64,000 nucleotides of DNA from Sciurus carolinensis (GCF_902686445.1 NC_062218.1:132913241-132977240); one strand, 5' to 3'; positions 43,926 to 57,836 are shown, counted from the first letter of the stretch. The notes: generated by a model not told the origin, from the sequence alone. Made by a program: numbers and translations.

Positions 43926-46900
43926 ATTATATTACAATGCCTCAAGTAGATACAGATAATTTTGAATGTTGACTTGTTAATTCCCATGGTTTATATAACA
44001 CTGCTTATTTATTAATAAATAATTTTTGAATGAATTGACTAATGCATGCTCCTTTTAGATTTGATGTGGATAAAAAGTTATAAGAAATAAGCAATATTAG
44101 TATAGTAAATATTGTTTGAGAAAAATATAAAACATTAAACTTTTCAACAAGGAAATAAATATTTCATTGGACTTATAATATACATAAATGAGACTATATA
44201 AGCATTATATTAGGAGTCCAGAGAAGGAAGAGATATGATGTGTGAACATGGAAGTTTCAATGGAGACATGAAATTTGGCTTCATTGGTAAAAGGTTGGTA
44301 GGATTGGAATCAAAGTCAGGATTTCCTGCATGTGAGTCAAGTGAGAAGGTGTGTTCTAAGGACTTGAATACATCAGTTTGGTTTGGGAAGAGTAGGAGGA
44401 ATAGAGTCAGCTGAGGAGTGCAAAGCAGATCTTAGAGCAAGTCAATTGGCCATAATTGTCACGTTAGGGCATAGAGGTCCCTAGGGTCTAATAAACAATA
44501 CTCTCTCTACTGTTACAAAGCAGACCTTGCCAATGCCCCAGAGGAAGAACTGATGTGTTCAGCATTAGGGTCAAGAGATGGTTCCATCTGGTGAGATGGT
44601 TATATTGAGTGAGTGAAGGTACAGTGGGGAAGGAACTTCCCGCTGAGGTAAGGAAACACATGTTATCACAGTTTCTCCAGGACAAGACCTTAAATCCAAG
44701 TTTTTCTCTCCACAGATGAAGACAGGACCAATGAATAAGATTCTTTTTCTGGCATTGCAAGATTCCACTGGTCTTAAGAGGGTCTCATATCACCTTTGCG
44801 ACCAGTAGAACTGAAGAAGATAAACACAGAATTTTCTTTTCTGGAGCTCAAGTGAGTACTGACTCGGTGAGCTATTCTTCCTCCACAGTAAACAAGACAT
44901 TTTCCACTAGGCAATTCAATTAGCTCTGGGGTCGATGGTATTCAATCCCTGTTTTGAATGTAGACATTAAATTCATGCAAGAAGATATTTTATCACTGAG
45001 TAAGTCTTTCTCTATCACCCATTCATCCACCCAACTATACCCAGCATATCACAAAATATCCCCACCTATCTCCCTTACTCTTCAATTGCCTGACCTGAGG
45101 GAATTCATTAAACGTTGATAGAACATTTAGTTTCCTTCTGTTAAGGATGAAGGTTGGCCTAATATCACTTTTAAATCCCTGACAAAACTCAAATGCTATG
45201 ATGTCAAGGGTATAGTATGCAAGTAAAGTATACGTATCAGAGCCAGGAGACAAAGAATAGAGATATGGTCAGAGTTGATGAAGATCAATCAAGGAAGACC
45301 TCTTTCAGGAGTAGACAAGAGGGACAAGTGTAGGAGGCAATGCTGTATGTGAGAAGTCAGAATTAAAACAATTTGTTAATTAAGACTTTGGATGTAAATG
45401 AAACTGATGAGACTTAAACTGTGGTTTTCTGGTTTTATACCACAAAATGTGAATGGCTGTCCATGAAGTATGTGATAGGTCTCACTAAAAAGGTGTGGGA
45501 CAAGATGATAGGGACAGGTCTGTCTGGAGAATGAGAGTCTAGAGGGAGAGTGTGATGATGAAAGTGTAAAGGGATGCTTTGGTGCCTAGTAAAGATCAAT
45601 AGTGAGTTCAGTCTTACAAAAACTAATAAGTAAATTCGGGCATACGTTCAGGCATTATAGGAGAAACTTAAATTCAATTCAAATTTAAGAATGAATGTTC
45701 TACCCATGAAGGTGATTAGCAAAGAGTTTGTAGAACCTCCTTTGCTGAGACAGAAGATTAAACTTTCTGGCTTGTATGTGTCTCTTCATAGACAAATAAT
45801 ATCATTACATTAGTAGACTGGCATGAAGGATATAGTATTGCATGCTTTTGGAAATGAATTTTAAACATAACTTCTAATCTCAAGAACTCTACTATTTGCA
45901 GAGATCACTCATAGACATATAGATGCATACACATACAGACAGAAACAAAGACATGAACTCAGACAATGACCTTTATAGTGCAGAATATCAACAGTATCAA
46001 ATATGCAACTGTCAAACTTCTTTGAGTGGGTCAAAAAATTAGGAGTAGGAGCTACAGTTTAAAAAGACACTTTAAGAATAGAAAAATATAGAATATCACA
46101 TTTGTGTATAGTTCTTGAGACCATCTAATTCAATCTTCCAGTTAATGCTGAAACATTTTTATAACATCCTAGAGGTTGAACTTTGATCATCTGAACGAAC
46201 AGGAAGCTTTCAAGCTTGAAAACTTTCAAATCTTTTCAAGCTTTTAAAAAAAGTGTTATTTTTAGACTTCATTTTTTCCAGTTTTCTTTATATTGAGACA
46301 CAGTCTTTCCCCCTGTGTGGTTCACCAGTTGGTCCTACTTTTGGCATTTGGAGGAGAACAGACCAAACCCACCACTTTTTCCTCAAACCAGATCTTTAAG
46401 CACAGATACAAGCTATCGGTTTTATCCTTAAGCATTTCCTCAACCATGTAAAAAGCATAACTTAAAACACCTATTTCTCAATGGTGTTTTTCAGATATTT
46501 TGTTTCATCATCCTTTGACTCTACTGTATTTTTTTTCAAAATTTTATTCCAACTCTATTGCCAAAATCTTAAAAATTTCCCAGAATTCTACTTGAGCAGT
46601 ATAGACTGCTCGACCGTCATAGCATACTTTTATTTGTGAATTTGGAGAATGATAATTTTCCTAGATATGACTGTAATAAAAATGTGAGTCATTAGGAACC
46701 ACTGATAGCATATCATCATTTATTACTTTGTTCTGGAATGATAGACTTGGGAAATATGGAAAGGAATGGTTATTTTGAAGTCATCACTGTTACTTAAGGT
46801 GTATGAAACCATCAAAGCTTGGATATCATGATAATTTTCCTCAGTATATGAAGGATTGCGATTTGGATGGAAGTTTCTATTTTTTCTCTGTGTTCTTCTA

Positions 46901-47442
46901 ATGAGGTCTTCTCTACTTTCTCACCTGCATGCACTGGGACTCCTCACAGGAAGCTCAGTGCTGCCTAATCCTTTAGCTAGTTTAACCAAGGTCAAACTCA
47001 CATGAGGTATGAGATGTAGGATGAGGAATAATGTGTAGGCTCTACCAGAAGCACAATGTTGAGTTCTTACAAGGAATAGTGTGTACCTGCTCTTGATAGA
47101 TAAAAAGGGCTCCCAGAGAGTTTGTGAGGCAGAAAGATTTTCTTTCCATAATTACCAAATGTAAATATGAGGAAATCCCAGAAAAGAAACGAGGAAAGAG
47201 TGAATACAATTTCTATGAGGGACTGGGAAAGAATCATAACTACAATAGCTGGTTTCTCAGAGAAAGACATGGGGACAGTACAGGTGCTAGGAAGTCACTA
47301 GCATCAATCTCTGGATGAATTAAATAAAACACTTTGGATGAATAAGGATGTTGGATGTTGTGATTCTGCAGATGAGCCCATTCCCATTGGGACTCTTGGG
47401 ATTGCAAAGCAGAATACAACTCAAAAGAAGGTGATCAAAAGA
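43926..47442. other. Long unassigned stretch
   Basis: About 3.5 kb without a supported gene. Open frames are short, without homologues I recognise, and no splice-phased exon can be argued. 46200-46245 has three AAGCTT-centred near-repeats. It is probably old non-coding or decayed repeat sequence. Confidence 0.35.
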
Positions 47443-47655
47443 CCAGGTGCAGTGGTACATGCCTGTAATCACAGAGGCTCCACAGGCTCCAGAACTGAGA
47501 GTTCAAAGACAGCTTCAGCAACTTAGTAAAGCTCTAAGCAACTCAGTGAGACCCTGTCTCTATTTAAAATACAAAAAAGGGCTGGGGATGTAGCTCAGTG
47601 GTTCAGTGCCCCTGAGTTCAATCCCTGGTGCCAAAAATAAAAAATAAAAAAAATC
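47443..47655 (+). repeat. SINE, B1-ID composite
   Basis: GGTGCAGTGGTACATGCCTGTAATC...CAACTCAGTGAGACCCTGTCTC (7SL part), then AAAAGGGCTGGGGATGTAGCTCAGTGG...TTCAATCCCTGGTGCC (ID part) and an A-rich tail. The most complete copy on the plus strand. Confidence 0.92.
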
Positions 47656-50600
47656 AAGAAAAAGGTCAGCCAATGTCAAGGTCTCAGGCAGAAGAGAATC
47701 ATAGTTTATGGGTCAGGAATAGAAAAATCTTATTTCTAAGTTTTAAAAAATAACTTTTATTTTTAAAAAGTTAATGTGTATATTACAGGAAAAAAAAACA
47801 CACAAGCAAAGAACAAAGTCATTCAGTCACAAACAGCTTAGTTGGACGTGTCCCTCCAGGTTGTGCATATACATACACAATACCTCATTTTGTGTGATGA
47901 AATCATGGTGTGTATCATGCTTATCCACACATAATAAATATTCACCAGTTTGAAATCCCAAAGTTACATGAGTATTTTTGATAACCAAGAATACACTATA
48001 CCAACTCAATCTGTTACCAAAAAATGTAATCCTTTCTTGGGGACAAAAATTTCACTGAAGACAGAAGTGGTAACAGGCCCCTAGATAGATGTATTGGCAG
48101 AGTTACAACTAAAATAATGCAAGGAATAGAAAAATCTTTGACCCTGAGGTTACTTAGTTTGGGGCTTCTCTTTTTGCATACCAGGTTCCAGAAAAAAGGA
48201 CCAGATCTCAAGGAACAATGGCTACCTTCACATCTCACTTTCTTAAATAAGATCGATGCTCTGGAAGGCTTCAGGACTTTCTAAGAATCTGTTAAACAGC
48301 TTGTGAAGGTCAATGCTACAGGCATCAGGAACTTAAATATTGAGTCTTTTCTCATTGTTCTAGGCACTAATTCTAAAGGTGAACAAGGGCAGGCACAGCT
48401 CTGTTCTTTTAAGTGTGGCTCAATAGGAGAATAAAAATATCGAAATACCAAACATGGGAATATGTATATGAGAAGATGCAATACCCCATATGATCACATA
48501 CCAAGGAGATTTAACTCAATCAAGAGTGGTCAAAGAACACCTCTAAGAGGATAGTTTCTCAGCACTATCAACATTTTGGGACCAGGTGAGTTTTGCATCA
48601 AGGGTGATACTTCATGAATTTTATAGGAAAACTACAGGTCTCCACACACTCAAAAAAAATCAGTAGACCTTGGTAATTATCCCCTAAGTTGTAGAATCAC
48701 TACTGTTTGAGAATCACATCTTAGATCAAGTGGCATGTAAGTTCGGCTTGATCAAATTGTGGCATAGAGGGTGATAACCTTTTTCTGGTTTGGTGAACTG
48801 TGTAGATGTATTACCTTTATAGTGCACAAGAAAGAGAAGCAGTCTTGGAGGAGGAACATGAATAGTTTCATGTTAGACATACTAAGTTTGTGGTGCCCAG
48901 GGACATCCAAATGGAGATGACCAGTACGAGGTTAGTGTTGCACAGGTAAACTTTGTTATCATTAAAGGTATGACAAAGCAGATGAGGAGATGCTGTAACT
49001 TAACCAGTTCCCAACAAGAAGGGGCATGGTATGCTTCATGGGGGGTGGGCACATGATAAAGCACCAGGTTTCATCAGGAAGCAGGAAGGGTGAAGGAAAA
49101 TGCAGACAAGAGCTAAGATTATGGTTTCCATAGAAAGAAAAAAGACAGGTGATGCAATGTATGTCTCTTCTAACGTACTAGTTTGAATAATTTCAGCATG
49201 CTGAAGCATTTCCCACCTTGGCAGAATAATTTCAGCATGCATAAAGATTATCCTTGTTTTCTGGTACTTAGCTATGGGGCTATTAAGGCAGGTGGTTAGT
49301 GTTCAAGAGGGTGAGAACCCAATAAAGCAGGTAGTTGGAGTATGGGCTCTGGATTGGTTGGTTTGCAATTGAAAGTTCTGCTTTCAGCAAAGTCCTTTAA
49401 TATATCTAGGGTCTGCAATCACTGAGAGAGGCATTTCCCCTAAGGTTATTCAAATCCCAAATATCAAAGCAACAGAAATAACCTAAAATAAAGTGTCATG
49501 CTTAATACAGAAGGATTACAGAAGTGTGAAGTTCATAAGTGAGATTGTAAGTAGAAAAATACATGTGGGTGTTCTCAAGACAGTGATGCTTTGATTCGGT
49601 TCCCTGGAGTCGATGCCTATTTCAAGAAGGTTCTGTGGAATATGAGAGAAGAAGTATGGGGGTGGAACTCGAGGAGGAACCAAAGCATGCAAGGATGCAC
49701 ATTGAAAGAAGAGTACATAAAAGAGACAGATGGCCATAGAAGGAGGAGGATAACCAGGAGAGTAAGGGAGGAGGTTCTATGTAGAAAAGGACAGTAGGCA
49801 AATGCTATGTAAAATGCTATGATCAAGAAGAGACCTGAAAGTTTCTACTGTATTTTCCTAAAAAGAGTTGAGTACAAAAGTCACATAGCAATAAGTTGAG
49901 GAGTGAGTGGGAAGAGAAGCAGTGGTAACACTGAGGCGATGAAAGGCTTTTGATTAGAACTTGATTTGAGATTCTGTATGAGAGAGTCATGGATTAGATG
50001 GCACAAGGGGCTCTGAAGAAATGACCTTTGGGTTTCCCTGCTAACTTGAGAGACCAGGGTTCTAGTCTGTGCTTGCACTTGGTAAAATTCTGCCATCAGT
50101 GGACACTGTTGACTGGTGTTGAGTTTTGGGCAGTATATTCCCAGGTCATCTTTATCTTCTAGTTTTCTAATAAATAGCTGCCAATTTTTCAAGTTTTCAT
50201 CCATTCTATACTTGTCCAACTGAGTTTTTGAAACTAAATTCAATATCCCCAGTTCAATATTATTACCTTAGTATTGTATGTACCATGGTGGCCGTTTAGT
50301 GATTTTTAGGCTCCTATGTTACATGAAATCCTTTTGGATTACTATTCAATCACTTTTTTATGTTTTTAGTCTTTTCTTCGTTTGTGAATTCATTGAGCAT
50401 GTCTATATGTCTCTAAAAACATCATTGATATTAATGTAGAACAGGAATGGTGAAAAACCTTGTGCCAATAAATGAGAAACTGTGCAGATGTGTTATTTCC
50501 TTCCTGTTGCACAGGAAACAAATAGTTCTGGGACGTTTATGTGCCACAGGAATAGTGCCAAGGTGGGAAATGCTTCATTAACTCATGTGACAATATTTGT

Positions 50601-50960
50601 CAAGATCCTTTTATTCTCCAGGCACTGCACTGGGAAGTGGGAATACTTTAACGCAAACTCTGTTGAATGGTGAAGATTATTAGTGTAGACAAACAAGTAT
50701 TAAAATACACGTAAGACAAGAGTTTGTGTTTTTCTCATTTTAGTAAGATAAACATAGTCAACCTAAATGTACAATAGGTATCAGTAGAGTTTGGTAAGTG
50801 AGTGGGGACGAGTAGATAAAGGCGACTGGATTTGATTAGTTCACACTGTATGTATGTGTTTAAATAGCTCACTGAACCATGACAATATGTACAATTTGTA
50901 CATGTTAATAAAAAATAAAATAATGTTAAAAATAAAATATTAAAGCACTGCAAATAGTAT
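47656..50960. other. Long unassigned stretch
   Basis: No supported gene. 49187-49240 has AATAATTTCAGCATGC twice, 38 bp apart. Some passages (GGGACATCCAAATGGAGATGACC at 48900; AACCAGGAGAGTAAGGGAGGAGG at 49750) look like an ancient interspersed repeat that I cannot name. Confidence 0.35.
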
Positions 50961-51125
50961 ATTCATTTGCACTTGGGATTAATTCATTGAATCCCAACCA
51001 GAATCCTATGAACTAAGTTATTTTCTCTGGTTTATAGCTAAGTAAACTGAGACTCACAGAAATGAGTTTTTCAGAACAGGCTGCATGACTAGTTAGTGGT
51101 AGAGTAGATAAGTAAAGATTTGATA
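50961..51125 (+). repeat. MIR SINE
   Basis: ATCCTATGAACTAAGTTATTTTC, then TAAGTAAACTGAGACTCACAGA and GCATGACTAGTTAGTGGTAGAG match the MIR core and 3' order. Diverged. Confidence 0.7.
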
Positions 51126-52476
51126 TGCACTCTACCATGCTACTCATTCAAAAATCAACTTTGATCTATTGGTTAAGCTACATGTGAATTAACATTTATT
51201 ATTCACTTTTTCTCCATCCTTTCCACAAGAGGTTCAAAGATGGCATCTAAATACCTTACTAAAATCATTGAGCCATTAATGACTATCTTCCAGTTCAGTA
51301 AACTTAAAAAGAAGAAAGAGTTAATTTGGCAAAAGTTGTTCAAATTAAACAAATGCTAGACATCTGTTCATTGGCTGCTGCTTCTCCTCTCCTTTTTTTC
51401 TGATGTAATTTAGTATAATCCTGCCTAGATTTTTAAGTGCTGGAAATAATAGTCAAAATAGCAATGTTTTATGCCTATCCTGCCTCCATAGTTAATCAAA
51501 TAGTACTAGCAGTTAATATGAAGATTTTTCAGAGGAAATAAATTTTCACTGAAGTTGAAGAGTCATGTTCTTCACTCAACAAATGCATTTAACATCTTCT
51601 AAGTATCCCAAATGAAATGATCATTAATTTAGCTCATTTATGTCTACTATGAATTAGGAAGAAATCAACACTTCTTTTTATGTTCACTGTATTTTTCTAC
51701 CCCTGAGTACTGAGTGTTCAGAGAGAGACAATGGACATATAAAAATTTTCAGTGAGCATGTCAAGTGCAATAAAGAAACAATGCAAGAAAGATTGGGCTA
51801 GGGAGGAGGGATCAAATCTTCATGGGGCGTGATGGATAGATTAATCAGCTGAAGACCTGTGAGAGGGTATTCTAGGCATGATGGTCCATCATGAAGTGCA
51901 TATTTGTTGCTAACCACCCCCCACCCAATGCAGTGGATCTACAATCTTCTCACTTATATGTATAAGTGGGACCTCCAGGTTTGGTGCACTGACCATATGC
52001 ATGGAGGAGAGGGAAGCAGACAAACACCCAGAGGTCCAACTTGAGATCTCAGCCTGGTCAGATTGTAATCTCCTGAAACAGTCTACATAATAGATCAGGT
52101 AAAGGAGCAAATTGGAATAATGTAGGATATTAACCTTTTTACACCTTGGATTTTCAAAAGTAGTTTCCATAATCTTAATTCTGTATCTTTATTCAGATAA
52201 GCAAAAATCTTATTCAAAGAATAGAAAGACCCAACTGAAGTCACAAAACAAACAGGCAACAGGATTAGGTTCAAATGAAGACTATACCATTGCTACTCCA
52301 GTGATATCCTGTCTAAAGGAGAGTCAAAATAGAAGACTGGACAGACAGAACTGGATACCAAAATAGAAAACAAAATACATGATTTTGGAGTACTTAGGGA
52401 ATAAGGGAAGTGTCTTAATCTATGTTTTCATAGGAGGAATTAATTTGTTTACCACTGTTGGGGCAGGTGCAAGGCT
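51126..52476. other. Unassigned sequence upstream of the olfactory receptor pseudogene
   Basis: No recognised exon, promoter or repeat. OR genes usually have upstream non-coding exons and these cannot be predicted here. Confidence 0.35.
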
Positions 52477-53412
52477 ATGAGATATTTTAACACCAGTTTT
52501 AGAGAGGACTTTGTTTTGTTAGGCTTCTCAGATTGGCCTCAACTGGAGGTCCTCCTTTTTGTCTTTATTTTGATTTTCTACTCCCTCACTCTCTTTGGCA
52601 ACACCACCATCATCATTCTGTCCTGAATAGACCTTCGATTGCACACACCCATGTACTTCTTCCTCTCCCACCTTTCCTTCCTGGACCTCTGTTTTACCAC
52701 CAGCACTGTGCCCCAGCTTCTAATCAACCTTCATGGACTGGACCGGACCATCAGCTATGGAGGGTGTGTGGCCCAGCTCTTCATCTACCTTGCCCTGGGC
52801 TCCACTGAGTGTGTGCTCCTGGTGGTGATGGCCTTTGACCGCTATGCAGCCGTGTGTCGTCCACTCCACTACACAACCATCATGCACCCTCTTCTCTGCC
52901 AGGCATTGGCTATCACCTGCTGGGTAGGAGGATTCATAAACTCTTTGATTCAGACAGCCCTTATCACAGCCATGCCACTCTGTGGCCATTGACTGAACCA
53001 CTTTTTCTGTGAGATGCCTGTATTCCTAAAGTTGGCTTGTGAAGACACAGGAGGCACAGAGGCCAAGATGTTTGTGGCCCGAGTCATAATTGTTGTTGTT
53101 CCTGCAGCCCTGATTCTAGTCTCCTATGGGTGCATTATTCAGGCAGTACTTAAGGTCAAATCAATGGCTGGGCGCAGAAAGGCTTTTAGGACTTGTGGGT
53201 CCCACCTACTGGTGGTTTGTCTTTTTTATGGTTCAGCCATGTATACACACCTCCAACCTATCCATAGTTATTCTGAGAGGGAAGGAAAATTTGTTGCCCT
53301 ATTTTATACTGTAGTCACTCCCATTCTTAATCCTCTGATTTATACCCTAAGGAACAAGGATATGAAGGGTACCATGTGGAAGGTACTAAGAAGAACAGAG
53401 ACTCGGTTGTAG
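52477..53412 (+). pseudogene. Olfactory receptor pseudogene, OR2 family (OR2Y-like)
   Basis: A near full-length single-exon class II odorant receptor frame, ATG 52477 to stop 53410-53412 (311 residues counting the interruptions), in one frame with no indels. Hallmarks in order: N-glycosylation NTS (residues 5-7), GN in TM1, [13 protein letters not shown] in TM2, [10 protein letters not shown] at the end of TM3, SYG in TM5, [10 protein letters not shown] in TM6, [12 protein letters not shown] in TM7. Two nonsense codons break it: TGA at 52624-52626 (codon 50) and TGA at 52990-52992 (codon 172). Closest remembered relative is OR2Y1. A pseudogene in this assembly, possibly recent. Confidence 0.9.
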
Positions 53413-53998
53413 GGGGGAAAATGGATCAGTAAAATTTTTAGGTAATAACTCAAATGACGCATTCTCTCATATTCCTTGGAAGTTGGTTAGTATTAAACAT
53501 CACCCTTTAATTCTCCTGGGTTTAGTATCTTCTTAGCCTGAATGTTAGACAAAGGGATCTCTTAGGACTCTTTCTAGTTTAGTTTCTGACACCACTGTGC
53601 AGCTAGGAGTAAGTGTTGATTTGCATCATAACTTTCCAAAGGAATGAGGCTGGGAAGCAGGTGCACTGTGATCATATGTGGAGAATGGGCCTGAAATCTT
53701 GGCTAGTCTGAGTTATAGAAGTGTTCAGATGGAATAACAACATTTCCAAAGTTCATGGTCTTCAATGTGGTGCCATGTAGATGGTACTGTGCCCAAAGGC
53801 AGAAGAGATGTGTTCACCCTGCTCTTCTAAATAGCTATGTCCTTATCATGTACCTTCATCTCTCAGCTCATTTTCCAATTTGTGTGCAGTTGTTATCCTT
53901 CCAAGGTACTTGGAGCAAACAAGATCATGAGCAAATGTACTTAATGGAGTGTATAGTTTTTCAGATATGATGCCATTTACTTATTTGGGAAAAAGAAA
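53413..53998. other. Unassigned sequence downstream of the OR pseudogene
   Basis: No gene or repeat recognised. Confidence 0.35.
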
Positions 53999-54127
53999 AG
54001 AAGGAGCCTGTTATTGTGTCACAGACCTGTAATTCCAATGCTCTAGAGGCTGCAACAGGAGGATTGCATGTTTGAGGCCAGCCTCAGCAACTTTAATGAG
54101 ATCCTGTCTCAAAACAAAAAATAATTG
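53999..54127 (+). repeat. SINE, 7SL-derived part only
   Basis: GTCACAGACCTGTAATTCCAATGCTC...AGGCCAGCCTCAGCAAC...GAGATCCTGTCTCAAAAC followed by an A-rich tail. There is no ID part, so this is a monomeric B1-like unit. Confidence 0.8.
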
Positions 54128-54451
54128 TCATGTACAACTAAAATAACCTACAAAACTTATCTCAGGAAATGAAAAAAAAGTAAAGAGAAAAAAATGAACA
54201 TAAAAATTACGAGTATAAAGAAGAGATATAGGAAAGATGAAAGAATAAAAGAGAATGAAAACAAAAGACTCCATGTCGGACAGTGGTGGGAGTGTCTAGA
54301 AACACTGAACAGCATCTGAAGATAGTGGCTACTTTAAATTTTACCACTGTCATGTTACTGCATAAACATAAACAATGATTTTGTGTCAAGTACAGGCATC
54401 CATGTTAATAATTGTTTAAAGTCTTGGTAAATTTCATGTTGAATGAAACCT

Positions 54452-54657
54452 TTTTTCAGGGTGGAAGGATACCCGGGATTGACTCAGGGGCACTGAACCA
54501 CTGAGCCACATCCCAGCACCCCCTTTTTTTTCCATTTTATTTAGAGACAGGGTCTCACTGAGTTCCTGAGTGCCTTGCTATTGCTGACACTGGCTTTGAA
54601 CTCTCCATTCTCCTGCCTCAGCCTCCCAAGTCACTCAGATTACAGGTGTGAGCCACC
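54452..54657 (-). repeat. SINE, B1-ID composite
   Basis: Top strand: GGGATTGACTCAGGGGCACTGAACCACTGAGCCACATCCC (ID complement), a T-run, then AGACAGGGTCTCACTGAGTTCC and CTCAGATTACAGGTGTGAGCCACC (7SL complement). Confidence 0.88.
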
Positions 54658-55139
54658 TGTATGAATAGCCCAATAACAATAACTTCTATTTGTATGATGG
54701 TTGAAATTTTTCTTGCATAAATTGCCATTTACCACAACATAGTGAAAGTTAGTTTGATTATATTCCCTATTTATTTGTGATGAACCTGATTCAGAAAGTT
54801 TAAGCCACATATCCAAGTGAAAATAGAAAATATGAGGTGATGCTAAATTCTGTAACCTCAAATTCAGCTCTCACTACAATACCAAGAATATTCTTCTTTA
54901 CTGCGACTAAACTTTTAGATAAGGGAGATGGAGTTTGAAAAGAAAGTAAAGTGATGAGAGAATGAAATGTGAACTTAATGTGCTCCACAGCCTTCTTTTG
55001 GTTGATTCTGGCCAGAAATCTAGACTCTTGTGAGTAACATTTTTTTTTTTTTTTTTTTTTTTGGTCAAAGTGCATAATTTTTTTCTTGCCCAAACTGATA
55101 TATCTCATAATAATTGTCTCCATTTCTTAAACCCTTACT
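54658..55139. other. Unassigned sequence with a T22 run
   Basis: A T-run at 55040-55062 has no recognisable element next to it. 54750-54830 may be a very old MIR, but I cannot support it firmly. Confidence 0.35.
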
Positions 55140-55335
55140 ATAATTCAAACACCATGCTGTTACAATATATAACACTTTCATGCTTAATTCTTGCAATATC
55201 AAGTGAAAGTATTATTCCCCCAGCCCTATTAATTTGACACACCAAGAGACTGAAGGGCAGAGAATTATTTTGTGTGATTGGCCTTAAATTACTCAGGCAT
55301 TAAATGAGGGGTCAGGATTTGAATGTGGCTTGTCT
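55140..55335 (+). repeat. MIR SINE
   Basis: AATTCAAACACCATGCTGTTAC, TGCTTAATTCTTGCAAT, CACCAAGAGACTGAAGGGCAGAGAA and TCAGGATTTGAATGTGGC follow MIR order. Confidence 0.65.
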
Positions 55336-56249
55336 TATCCTAAGTCTAACTCATCTATCAATTACCTAAAGTTCTGTAATTTTTTATTTATTAGATGAAG
55401 GCTCTGAACAACAATCTGCATAAAACAAATGTTTTTCCCCCATTTTCCCATATCAGGGTTTAAACAACTCAAGCACAGGCATTAATCTAATGAAAAATGG
55501 GAATCATTTGAACTGGCTGGATATAATTTAATAAAATTATTTAGTGGTTTTTGTGTTATTATTTTAGCTGAACTATTTTGAGACTACAGATACCATTGAG
55601 CAAATAAACTATTACCTTTTGTAAATACATTTTGAGGGAGTCAGATGCCATCTCCATGGGAGCCCATACCCCTGGGGTCTCTTGGACCTTCACATCCATG
55701 GCAGTGGCTAAATGATCATCAGAGATCATGAGTTACCTTAGCCCTGCCAGAGTCAGTGAATAATTTCCAGAGGTGATTTCCTATACAGAAGAATATCAAC
55801 ACTTTGGCACTTATTTATTTATTTTTGTTTGTTTTTGTTGTTGCTTTTTAGACTCAACTGACTACCATTTAAAACCTGTTGTCATTTGTTCTTTAGCTGG
55901 TAAACTGCCTGAATGGCGTTTTAAGTTAGAAATCATGGTGCATGTAAGACTTTAAATTGGGACTTAGTTATGAAAAAGAGGAAGACTTTGGGGGAAAGAG
56001 AATGTGTAGGATTGACTCTTAAGAGAAAAAAATGATGAGATGATTTAATAGAGAAGAAACAAGAACTTAAAGATATTTCAGCAGATTCCAGGAAGTTGTT
56101 TATTATAGACTGAAATACATTTTTAGACTTTATAACTTATTTTTGTTATAAAAATTTCATTATTTTTACTGACATCACTTGTAATTATCATCCATATTAT
56201 AAGATTAAGAACAATACAATCCTTATACTCTTACAAACTTATTCACCAT
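55336..56249. other. Unassigned AT-rich sequence
   Basis: Nothing assignable except a TTTATTTATTTATTT run near 55806. Confidence 0.35.
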
Positions 56250-57836
56250 AACACTCAAGTTCTAACCAAAGTCGTGAAAACTTTGAAGTCCTCAGGAGAA
56301 AGAATAAAACCCATTGAATATGGAAACAGAATATAGAATTTTTCTCTGTTGCAGATGACATGACTTAATACATGGAAAACCTCAGTGATATCACCAAAAT
56401 ACTCAAAACAAGTAAATGAATTCAGTTAATGTTGAAGGACACAAAAACAACATACAAAAATCAGTGGCATTTCTAAAGATTAACAACAAATTCTTCTTTA
56501 AAAAGTCAAGAATTAATTCTCATTTACAAGAAAATAATAAAGAATGAAATATTCAGGAATAAATTTAACCAAGAAGGAGAAAGATCTCTACAATGAAAAC
56601 TACAAAACATTGATGTTGGAAATTTTAGATGACACAGTGAATTGAAAAAAATGGATTCTTTATGGACTGAAAGAATTACTATTATTGAGATGTCTATACT
56701 TTAGCTAAGTGAAATAAGCCAGTCTCAAAAATCCAAATTTTGTTGATATGTGGAAGCTAACCCACAGTTTGGGGAGAGAGGAAGAGTAAATATTCAGCAT
56801 ATTACACAAAAAGGGGTTTAAGGGAAGGAAGGGGGATAGGAAAAGGAAAGACAGTGGAATGAATCCAAAATAATTTTCCTGTGTACATGAATACACTATA
56901 GTGAATCCCACCATTATGTACCTCCATAAGAATGAAGTCCTAATTAGAATAAGATATTCCATGCTTGTATAATTATATCAAAGGGAATTCTACTGTCCTG
57001 TATAACTAAATAGAATGAAAAACTATAAAAGGCATATACTATCAAAAGTGATCTACAGGTTTAATGCAGTCCTCATTAAAATTCCAATGACATATTTCAC
57101 AGAAACAGAAAAAAATTCTTAAAATTTATGTGGAACTACAAAAGACCTCAATTAGACAAAGTGATCTGGAGCAAGACCAAAGTTGGATGCATGGTATTTA
57201 ATTTCAGACTACATTACAATGGTACAGTAATCAAAATATTATGGTGCTGGAATAAAATAAACACAAAAAAATTTGCAATGGAACAGAACAAAGGACAAAG
57301 AAAACAGAAATAAAATGATACAAATATAGTCATCTAATTTTTAATAAAACAGCCAAGTTTACATAATGAGGAAGTGATAGATTATAATATGTGGTGTTAT
57401 GGAAACTGGATATCAACATGTGGGGGCAAGAAACATACTGGATTCTTTACTCATACCATATTCAAAAATAAACTCAAAGAGGATTAAAAAAATTAACATG
57501 TGATGCCTTAAAAATATCTGGTAACAAAGCATAAAAGCACTTTGATATTGGTCTCAATAATGATTTTTTTGAATTTGACAAAGAAAGCTTAAGCACTAAG
57601 GTACAAAAATGATAAACTGAAACTACATCAAGCTAAAAACAAAATTCTCCCAAAGCAAAGGGAAGCAATCAACAAAATGTAAAAGAAACATACAAATAAA
57701 GGTAACATACAGATTAGGAGAAAACACCTGCATAACATACAACTGATAAGGGGTTAATATAAAAAATATGTAAGGAAGCCACACAAATAAATAGCAAGAA
57801 AACAAATAACCCAATTTAAATAAAAGAAAAGGATCT
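56250..57836 (+). repeat. Ancient L1 ORF2 remnant with a younger L1 tail nested in it
   Basis: 56250-56700 (ACTTTGAAGTCCTCAGGAG..., GATCTCTACAATGAAAACTACAAAACA) and 57027-57836 (ATCTACAGGTTTAATGCAG, GAACTACAAAAGACC, CACCTGCATAACATACAAC) are one decayed ORF2. Joined, they continue in the same order. The break is filled by an L1 3' end at 56703-57026. Confidence 0.75.
56703..57026 (+). mobile_element. L1 3' end, nested
   Basis: AGCTAAGTGAAATAAGCCAGTCTC, GTTGATATGTGGAAGCTAACCC, AGGGAAGGAAGGGGG and CTACTGTCCTGTATAAC, with an A-rich end. Same family tail as at 14.0 and 28.1 kb. Possible short TSD around ATACT on each side. Confidence 0.8.

Noticed and set aside
46200..46245. AAGCTT-rich near-palindrome as a regulatory hairpin
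   Set aside because: Short and imperfect with no neighbouring gene; likely chance or local slippage.
52720..53001. Minus-strand open frame within the OR pseudogene
   Set aside because: Antisense shadow of the olfactory receptor frame.
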